Source: Pempheris klunzingeri
Lineage: Eukaryota > Chordata > Actinopteri > Acropomatiformes > Pempheridae
Assembly (NCBI RefSeq): GCF_042242105.1
Contig: NC_092024.1
Location: forward strand, 2,551,501-2,615,500
Direction of reading: 5' to 3'
DNA length: 64,000 nucleotides
The translations under genes and the position numbers were made by a program. The first letter of the stretch is position 1; the number at the start of each line of letters is the position of its first letter. The notes below the pieces were generated by a model, which saw only the letters and a list, made by a program, of their open reading frames with translations, was not told the origin of the DNA and searched no databases. Positions 54,727 to 61,957 of the stretch are shown in pieces.

Positions 54727-57700
54727 CTGCAGGAGAGAACAGTGGAGAGAACACACAGAGAAACATCTGAGACAAACTGAGATTTGGAGCTGTAGAAACA
54801 CTAATATTACCCATCAGTCCCACAGAGTCGGTGAGACTGTATTACAAGCAGAGTTAAAACCCCACAAGGCTAAATTTAGCTCATTGATAAAGAAAGCTCA
54901 TCAGAGTGAATATACAGGACATCACCGAAATAACGCTCTGAATATTTAGTTCTCTAAAGCAGGCCAGCTGCTCAGGTTGACCGTACGTGTTTTGGAAAAG
55001 GGGTCACCTAGCAACCCCATTACAACCTGCTACTAGCTGTCCAAAATAAGCCAGTATGAGACTGCACAGTGGGCTGTGAATATGCACCACTGGCTCTACA
55101 TGCCTGTTCATTTCAAACAGCACGTACGGACCCTGTCTGGTGTTTTGACATGTTACCTGGAGGCCGGCAGTCACCTGCCATCTGCTGCCTCAATTGGCTG
55201 ATTCTCTCCTGGAGTAATCGGATATGTTCGCTCTTCCTCTCCTCTAAACTCGAGAGGGGAATGTCTGGTGACAGCATAAGGAGAGTAATCACAAAGAAAG
55301 GGGGGAAAAACGGGATGAACGCGAACAGACAATACAGAATTGTGACAAAACGAGCCTGACTTTGTGCCTCCATCACTAGAAAAGGATACTGAGAGAGAAA
55401 GGTAAGTGGCATATGTCCACCTCCACAAGAGGGCGCACGTCCAATAAGAGATGGGGCTCTGCATTGTCCACGATCGATTTATAATCCTGGAATTTACATT
55501 AAATTACCCATTAGTGCACAAATATTAATAACTTTAAAATGCAAGTGTGAAATGTGGTTTTATCTTTTGGCAAATGACATAGATTTATATCAACGGTTAA
55601 AAGAGGGAAACCAAAATTGCTCAGAGAAAATCTTGATTTGTATTTGTGTAACGATATGAACATTTTAACTGCTTTTCCTTAAATCGCAGGAAACAAAACT
55701 GTTTCTAACTGGAGCCCCTTGCACAATCCTGATTACGGCCCAATCAATCATGATCCCCATCTCTGCACTTAATGACTCAGCGGGTTTGAAAGCGCCAGTT
55801 CTGCAGAAACATAAACAGATGCAATCCACTACCACTGCTCTCAGTGCCAAACAGAACATATTATTCTTTCCCATAGAAAATCTACAGGCTCATTTTAAGT
55901 CATTTCCCATTTGGGGCTGGGTCCGTGCTGAGATGTAATCAGTTTATGAATGCACATGAAAACTGAGAAAATTGTGAGTAATCATACAATAAACAGCGCT
56001 AAACACGGGGAGGCACGCAATGGCAGACTGTTCCGGGACATGTGCTCTCTACCTGTACTGTGATCCTCTGATCGCTGGAAAGGAGGTTGAGTTTGCGGCA
56101 CTGAAACACATGGGAAATCAGGCAATGAGAGATTTTTCCCGGGATTAGAGAATAATTACCCACACTGTACTGTGCCATGTTAAACAGCAAAATCCAGCCA
56201 ATGTAAGGCACACTTCTTATTGCCTGAAAAGTAATATTCTTGTGAAAATGGGCATGACCACCATAATATAAGGTACCCCGTCATCTTCGCCTGCTATGAC
56301 CAACCTTATCTGTGGCAGCAGACCCACAGAAGGCCTCATAGTCCACCAGCTGGGTTACACCGGGGTTCTCGCCGCACACTGCACAGCTGGCCTGCTTGGG
56401 ACGCAGCTTGATGGACCTGAATCTGGCATCTTGAGCATCAAACATCACCAGCTGCTGGCCGCAGGAAGCTGTCAGGCCGGGTCAGGAAAAAGGCCACTTT
56501 ACGAAAAGCATCACCAAGTTGCAAGATTCAGAGAATCGGCTGGCACGTCTCCCCCGTTTGTGTAGGGAGCGCCGTCGCTACTTACAGGCGTTTTGGGAGG
56601 AAAATAGTACAAAACTTCCCCCGGCTGACGCATAAGGGCCAGGTGTTAGTCTGTGTATAACAATGGAGAAGAAGGAAGAAGAGGGCAAGTCTATTCTCCG
56701 ATGTGAGCCTCAGTATAAGAGAATACTATAATCACAAGCCTCAGCCTCATAAGGGTTCTCGTAGGAACGGCAGACACAAACAGCCTCTTTTTGCTTTATT
56801 TTATCAGATGGGCACAAAACACACTTCTCACCCCTAACTTTGCTACAACGAAAACCCTTTCAGCAGCTCGTTGGTGATTCACCCAGATGGCTCGACACAA
56901 GACTCTGATGTACTGTATGTAATGTGGGAGTTGGGAACGGAAAACCAAAAGGATACAGCCTTGTCCTGAGGCGATCTTGATGACTTCCAATGCTTGGAGG
57001 CAGCCCATTATCCCTGGAACTAAAAGAAAAATGGAACATTTTGCAAACAATCATTTACACAGACTGTGCTCTGTGCAAATGTAACAGTTTTTGGGGCAAG
57101 TTAGGGGACAAGACTCACCCACTCCTAACACCCCTCCGTCAGAACAGTTGGTCACCGTCTCGGGGGGTGGGGGCACCGGGTACAGGCATCTGTAGCAGGG
57201 GCCGCCACAGTAGTTATATACTGTCAGCTGCACACACAGAGTCAGATAAAGTGAAGTAACATTACAAATGTAGAATAGCTCATGTCCTCTTGCCACAATG
57301 AAGCAAGTAAGAGGCCTCTCTACCGTACCTGCCCCTCCATTCTCAGGGCACTTGCTGACACCAGAGGTTTGCCGCCGAGCACGCAGGCGTCATTCACTAG
57401 ATAACGAGTGGGCACGTTGTCTGAACAATCAGCCACAATGTCATACATGAGGTCAGCAAAGTCAAGGTGTAATCATATCATTGGTATTGGTTATTGCTAA
57501 GTCACATGTACACATTTCCCAACTGAATATCTGAAATTGTCCTCATGCAACAAAAGCAATCATGAGGCGGAGGGAGACCTGGTGGACGGCAGCTGTAAGA
57601 TAGACTCACGACAAAGAACTAGCAAGAGGCAGGTCTGTGTAGCAGATGTAGGTTGAGGCATTTGCAGCAGGATACTGTTGAATGAGTTGCAAGGCGTTCT

Positions 57701-60700
57701 CTGACGAGAGCTGCAGGTGGTAGGGAACACACTCTACTGTTGAGTTCAATCTGCACACATAAAGTCACATTCAGAAACATTAATGCATGTCCTAAGAAGT
57801 CTGGTTTGGTCCCCCCCATTATTCTCTCCCCCCTCCTGATCTTTATCACCTTTATCACCAAAGAGGCATCGTAAAAACACAAATGGGTGACACAGCATCC
57901 AAACTGTATGAGGTATTTGCTAGTCAGAGAAATGGCCCCCTCATGTGGTCATGGTTATACAGTGTGTATGTTAACCACAGTAGGCCCACTGTGAGGGAGA
58001 GAGGCACCAAAAACAGTCCGTAAAATGACATGTTTACACAATATTTGCGGACTGGGGAGAAATACACAACCAAATATAACCTGTGGTGAGACTGGAGAGC
58101 GCCAACATGCATTACACAGCAACCAAAGGGTCACAAAAAACACAGAAATACACCATTTATCATAGTTACAGAACATTTTCTAATAATATCAAAATACTAA
58201 CTTCTCTGTTTCAGGTCTGTTTGCGCAAGTTTGCCACAAGTGCACAGGCTGTACTGGATAATGTTTCATTCAGTGTTTGCTGCCCAGGCGCCAGTCAGTA
58301 CCTTTTAACTGCCAGCGCAGCGGACAGAGCCTTGGCCTGGCCCTGGCTGTCCTCCCCATGAAGCACCTGTCTGTGCAGGTTACTGAGCTCCACCTCGTCA
58401 TAGTCCAGCAGACCCAGACGCCCTGCAGAGACACAAACCAACAACTCAGTCAGAGTTTTTAGAATAAATGTGAAACCCAGATGGAGGTGAACCTTGACGA
58501 TTAAACCAGGGTATAAACTGGACTGTTTTTTTGTTTGGTTTTTCTTTGGCAGACTTTACTGACACTTTTTTATCTGTGCTTCTCGGTTGTTGCATTTTCT
58601 TAAAATTTGTATCCACTAACCACTGGACACAAGGAGTGACTGTGGCCCTGAACGGTACACCGACTCTACACAAACTTCTACCCCTACCCCTTGCATTAGT
58701 TTTTCCATTTCCACCACTTAGATACAGCCAAGCTGTAGTTTTACCTGAGGTAACAGGTGGTATCATTTTAACTGCAAAAGAAAAACACTCACAAAATAAG
58801 TAAATCTTAAATTAGAATTTGTGAATCTACTTCTGTCTCTTCAGAGTTGTGCCAGTGCACCTGATTTTATTAATTATATAGCACTCAAAAGCGGTGGTGT
58901 GATATATTTCTTTTGGAAACATAAATGAAAACTTTCCATTCCTTGTGTTTCTTGGCCCAAACTATTCTCTTCTTCTTCTTCTTCTTCTTCCTCAGTTAGT
59001 GGCCTCTTTGCAGCAGTTCGACCATGAAGGCCTGATTCACACAGTCTCCTCTGAACAGTTGATGCTGAGATGTGTCTGCTACTCTGTGAATCATTTATGT
59101 GCTCTAAACTGAGGTGCTGTTAATTTAACTCTAATGAACTTATCCTCTGCAGCAGAGGTAACCCTTGGTCTTCTTTTCCTGGGCCGTCCTCATGAGAGCC
59201 TGTTTCATCACAGCGTTTGATGGTTTTTGCGACTGTCCTCGAGGAAACATTAAAAGTTCTTGAAATTATCTGGATTGACTGACCTTCATGTCTTCAAGTA
59301 ATAATAACTGTCATTTCTCTTTACTTAGTTGAGTGCTTCTTTCCATAATGTGGATTGGAACAGAGGGATTTTCACTGTATAGAACTGTGCACCAAGCCAA
59401 CCTCTGCACAGCACAACTGATGGTCTCAAATGCATTAAGAAGGTAAGAAATTACACAAATTAACTCGTGACAAGGCTCATGTGTTGATTGAAAACTACTC
59501 CAGGTGACGTCCTCATGAAGCTGACTAAGAGAATTCCAAGAGTGTGCAAAGCATCAAAGAGTCATCAAAGCAAAAGGTGGCTGTAGGTTAGCAGCTACTG
59601 GGAGGTGAGATTACCAGATTACTAATTTTACTCCTTATATAAAAGGAAAAGACTAATTGTTGACATCTCAGCTGTTACTGATGCCCATATAGCACATTCA
59701 TGACAAGGACAGTGACAGAAAGGTTAAAGATTTGTTTGGCACAAGATCACGCTGAGCATTAATCAACTAGAATACTTACCGATGCCTGCTGCTGCAAGAT
59801 ACTGTGCCAAGGGGCAGCCCAGTCCTCCACAGCCCACAACCAGCACTGAGGTCTTGGATAAGTTTAGCTGACCTTTGGACACACAAGATCCACTCTGTTG
59901 TGTTCAGTCATGTCATAGATCTCACTGGGCACAAAGCTTACCGTAGTGTATATGAGAATAACACCGTGTGTAGCCAGCCGTACCTTGCACACCCAGATCA
60001 GGCAGGAGGAGCTGTCTGCTATACCGCATGATGTCCTCATTGCTGAGGGCTGGTTTGGCTTTCAGGGGGGTTAGGGGTATCACTTTGCCATGCAGCTCGA
60101 GGACTGAGGTGTGGCTCTGAGAACGGATCAGATCAGATCAGGAACCAATTATCAAACAAGACATATGCTTAAACATCACAGCCCTCAACAATCTGCCTCT
60201 AGGATATGATGAGCTACATTTCTATCTCTCTTTACATCCGTCTCCTGCCCATATGTCTGACATATGGAGCTATGTGGGAAAAGCTCTTCACAGAGACAGA
60301 TTTACGTCGCTGGTAGTGAGCTTACTGATATCTTCTTTAGCATTTCAGGCAGGCTTATTCTGGACACTTTAAAACGCCTGTTTTTATCTCCCCTTTGTGA
60401 CAATAACGGGAGATAAAGAGGTTTTTATTCTTTTGCATGTTTTGCACTGATTTATTTCTTAGCTCAAAATCCTCTGACTCTATGAATATCTATTAACACT
60501 GCATATTGCTTTTACACATTTCCTTGTACAGGTGTGTAGGCATTTAGTGCTGTACTACTAATGCAATGCTGATGGGATATTCACGTGGGTGTTGTGCATT
60601 CACTCCCAGTAATTAAATAATTGTTGTCAGATTTAGATGATCAATTACCTAATTACGCTTTCAGTGCTGGTTTTTACCCAGCAGCACCTGCACACGTAGA

Positions 60701-61201
60701 TGAGTGTGTCCCTGCTATAAGGAGCCACACTAAAGTCTGTGTGTACTGTGTGTGAGTTTCTCTGTTTCTAACTGTGCTTTAATGTTTCATCTTTCCACAG
60801 CTACACATCATCTTTAAGACAGTTACAGTCACTAGTTCACTGGCTAGCTAACAAGCTAGTTAGCTCAGTGAGTCCCAGTGCCCAGGTTTGTTTTAAGGTA
60901 GGAGTAACGGTAATGTTACTGCCGTTACCTTACAGGACAGACTGTGAGGAAGGTGTGCTGACTTTATGTGGACTACAGAGGTGCTACAGTAACGTTTCAG
61001 CTAGCTGCAACATAAATGCTAAACCGCTGGATTAAAAACACGGACAACTAATAGCATTTACCTGTTGTGATAAAAGTAACCTGAGCATTCAGTAAGACTT
61101 CTCCGTACCTTTTCCAGCTGTGCCAGTTTACTCTTCAGAGCAGCAATTTCTGCCTCTTTCTCCCTGAGCTGTGCCCGCAGACAGCACACACCCTGAGCCA
61201 T
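54569..61201 (-). CDS. mocs3: Mocs3/Uba4, adenylyltransferase and sulfurtransferase, 13 coding exons
   Basis: Cytosolic E1-like enzyme that adenylates and then thiolates the C-terminus of the sulfur carriers MOCS2A (molybdopterin synthase) and URM1 (tRNA wobble thiolation). Joined exons total 1380 bp, 459 residues (human 460). Order: N-terminal coiled-coil-like segment (1-31), ThiF/E1 domain with nucleotide loop GCGGLG (89-94), zinc cysteines C222/C225 and C297/C300, catalytic Cys239 in [10 protein letters not shown], then rhodanese domain with active-site Cys412 in [13 protein letters not shown] and the family C-terminus [17 protein letters not shown]. Cysteine numbering equals human, supporting the exon model. 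The human gene is intronless, whereas here there are 12 introns, three with U12-type donors. It sits head to head with qpct and in tandem with prkd3. Confidence 0.96.
55157..55264 (-). CDS. mocs3: mocs3 coding exon 12, two in-frame donors
   Basis: Encodes [20 protein letters not shown] and [15 protein letters not shown]. Donors CAG/GTGACT (after 55175) and CAG/GTAACA (after 55157) are 18 nt apart and in the same phase. The second restores Cys412 at the human position and is taken as main. Confidence 0.9.
55265..55389 (-). other. mocs3: mocs3 intron 11, U12-type donor
   Basis: A 125-bp intron starting GTATCCTTTTCT, an exact match to the minor-spliceosome donor GTATCCTTT. It ends with a CTCCTTATG branch-like motif 12 nt before the CACCAG acceptor. 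Confidence 0.65.
55390..55486 (-). CDS. mocs3: mocs3 coding exon 11 (rhodanese start)
   Basis: Encodes [20 protein letters not shown] and [12 protein letters not shown]. Acceptor ATTCCAG, donor CTCA/GTATCC. Confidence 0.93.
56053..56100 (-). CDS. mocs3: mocs3 coding exon 10 (48-bp exon)
   Basis: Encodes [16 protein letters not shown], linker between E1 and rhodanese domains. Acceptor TTTCAG/TGC, donor CAG/GTAGAG. Confidence 0.92.
56305..56468 (-). CDS. mocs3: mocs3 coding exon 9 (second zinc pair)
   Basis: Encodes [20 protein letters not shown] through [20 protein letters not shown] to CGSAATDK. The CAVC pair completes the zinc site. Acceptor CTGACAG, donor AAG/GTTGGT (weak). Confidence 0.93.
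56469..56956 (-). other. mocs3: mocs3 intron 8, U12-type
   Basis: A 488-bp intron starting GTATCCTTTTGG and ending TTTTTCCTGACCCGGCCTGACAG-like, with TTTCCTGAC 13 nt before the acceptor. The donor is a perfect minor-class match and the branch motif lacks one T of the consensus. Confidence 0.7.
56957..57019 (-). CDS. mocs3: mocs3 coding exon 8
   Basis: Encodes [20 protein letters not shown]. Acceptor TCTTTTAG/TT completes GVLGVVPGIMG. Donor GGCT/GTATCC. Confidence 0.94.
57119..57227 (-). CDS. mocs3: mocs3 coding exon 7 (catalytic Cys239)
   Basis: Encodes [20 protein letters not shown] and [16 protein letters not shown], with the zinc cysteines C222/C225 and the E1-type Cys239. Acceptor GTGCAG, donor GG/GTGAGT. 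Confidence 0.96.
57329..57446 (-). CDS. mocs3: mocs3 coding exon 6, unusual acceptor
   Basis: Encodes [20 protein letters not shown] through [19 protein letters not shown]. The reading frame requires the exon to start at the G of GTATGAC (57446), directly after CCTCAT. There is no AG in the 40 bases before it. Donor CAG/GTACGG. Confidence 0.88.
57447..57675 (-). other. mocs3: mocs3 intron 5, U12-type with GT-AT ends
   Basis: A 229-bp intron starting GTATCCTGC and ending ACACCTTGACTTTGCTGACCTCAT on the coding strand (CCTTGACT is an excellent U12 branch motif, about 15 nt from the end). It terminates in AT, not AG or AC. The boundary follows from the conserved protein [15 protein letters not shown]. 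Confidence 0.6.
57676..57750 (-). CDS. mocs3: mocs3 coding exon 5
   Basis: Encodes [20 protein letters not shown] and QLIQQ. Acceptor TGTGCAG, donor CAACA/GTATCC. Confidence 0.93.
58302..58422 (-). CDS. mocs3: mocs3 coding exon 4
   Basis: Encodes [20 protein letters not shown] to [10 protein letters not shown] with the E1-domain DYD and NLHRQ motifs. Acceptor CTCTGCAG, donor AAAAG/GTACTG. Confidence 0.95.
58905..59590 (-). mobile_element. degenerate Tc1/mariner-like transposon relic
   Basis: In mocs3 intron 3, antisense reading gives fragments of a Tc1-family transposase N-terminus, including [16 protein letters not shown] of the paired-type DNA-binding domain, then frameshifts and stops. 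The flanking part (59440-59590) with AAATTAACTCGTGACAAGGC and AAGAGTGTGCAAAGCATCAA matches the outer region of a Tc1-like element abundant in teleosts. An expanded TTC run sits at 58970-58994. Non-functional, and no intact ends found. Confidence 0.75.
59780..59872 (-). CDS. mocs3: mocs3 coding exon 3 (nucleotide-binding loop)
   Basis: Encodes [20 protein letters not shown] to [10 protein letters not shown] with the GCGGLG ATP-binding loop. Acceptor CCAAAG, donor ATCG/GTAAGT. Confidence 0.96.
59984..60116 (-). CDS. mocs3: mocs3 coding exon 2
   Basis: Encodes [20 protein letters not shown] to [19 protein letters not shown], the E1-domain start with RYSRQ motif. Acceptor TTCTCAG, donor CAAG/GTACGG. 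Confidence 0.95.
60117..61108 (-). other. mocs3: mocs3 intron 1
   Basis: A 992-bp intron with no recognised gene or repeat beyond AT-rich sequence. Donor AAG/GTACGG and acceptor TTCTCAG are of the major class. Confidence 0.7.
61109..61201 (-). CDS. mocs3: mocs3 coding exon 1
   Basis: Starts [20 protein letters not shown] and ends [10 protein letters not shown], a heptad-like helical segment as in other MOCS3 proteins. The ATG at 61201 is the first in frame after an in-frame-neutral leader. Donor AAG/GTACGG. Confidence 0.92.
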
Positions 61202-61682
61202 GGCTGCTGCCACGGACCAAACAACACCGCTCTTCTGAAGGGGAAAAAAGATGCTACTGATGTGATTCTGCTACTACAACGGCAGCGTGTTGTCATATTA
61301 TGAACACACACGGTACAAACTTCCGGGTCGACCACGTGACAACGAGACCACGTGGTAGCTGACGTGCAAAGTGCTCCGCATACTTTCACCAAAAAGTTAA
61401 TAAGTTAATATCTAGTGGTGTGGTTTACTCTTAGAAAGGAAATAGAAAATAAGAATTATTTATTTATTTAAAAAAAAAAATATTTATTTATTTTTATTAT
61501 TATCTTTTTTTTTTTTTTTTTAAATCAAAAAACACAGTGGGTCCGGTTAGTCTGCCTCATTACCAGCAGGCTGTAGGTGATAAATGTGCTGGTCTGTTGT
61601 TGAAACTACCAAAGGAAGGTGTGGGGTCGGTGTGCTATTATTTGCACCCATGACACCCATGAGGTTCCTAAGAGTGGAAGAG

Positions 61683-61734
<52 letters not shown>

Positions 61735-61849
61735 CAGTGTAGTGACGCGCGGTGGTTTAGAGAGCCTCGGGTCCTCCCTCCTGCTTTTCACATGATCCGT
61801 GAGCTCTCACCGAGGACAGGCAGGAATGTGGAGAGGAGCGTCAGCAGCG
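61202..61849. promoter_or_regulatory. shared divergent promoter of mocs3 and qpct
   Basis: The two start codons are 649 bp apart on opposite strands. Near mocs3 lie an ETS core (CTTCCGG, 61319-61325), two CACGTG boxes (61333-61338 and 61349-61354, the second within the palindrome ACCACGTGGT) and TGACGT (61360-61365). No TATA box is seen. An AT-rich stretch (61440-61525) and a CA microsatellite (61684-61731) separate this from qpct. Confidence 0.6.
61684..61731. repeat. (CA)24 microsatellite
   Basis: Perfect CA run in the mocs3-qpct interval, about 120 bp upstream of the qpct start. Confidence 0.95.
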
Positions 61850-61957
61850 ATGGCTGAGCGAAGCCACAGCTCCTTCATTATGCGTTTATGTTACACTGTG
61901 GCCGTGTGGGTGACATTCATCCACTGCTCCTCTGGAATCCCCTGGACACAAGAGAAG
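61850..61957 (+). CDS. qpct: qpct coding exon 1
   Basis: Encodes 36 residues, MAERSHSSFI to IPWTQEK, phase 0 at donor AAG/GTAAAG. The signal-peptide architecture matches QPCT. Confidence 0.87.

Noticed and set aside
56941..56960. GC donor (CAAG/GC) at the end of mocs3 exon 8
   Set aside because: The GT site three bases on (GGCT/GTATCC) restores the reading frame with exon 9 and fits a minor-class donor.
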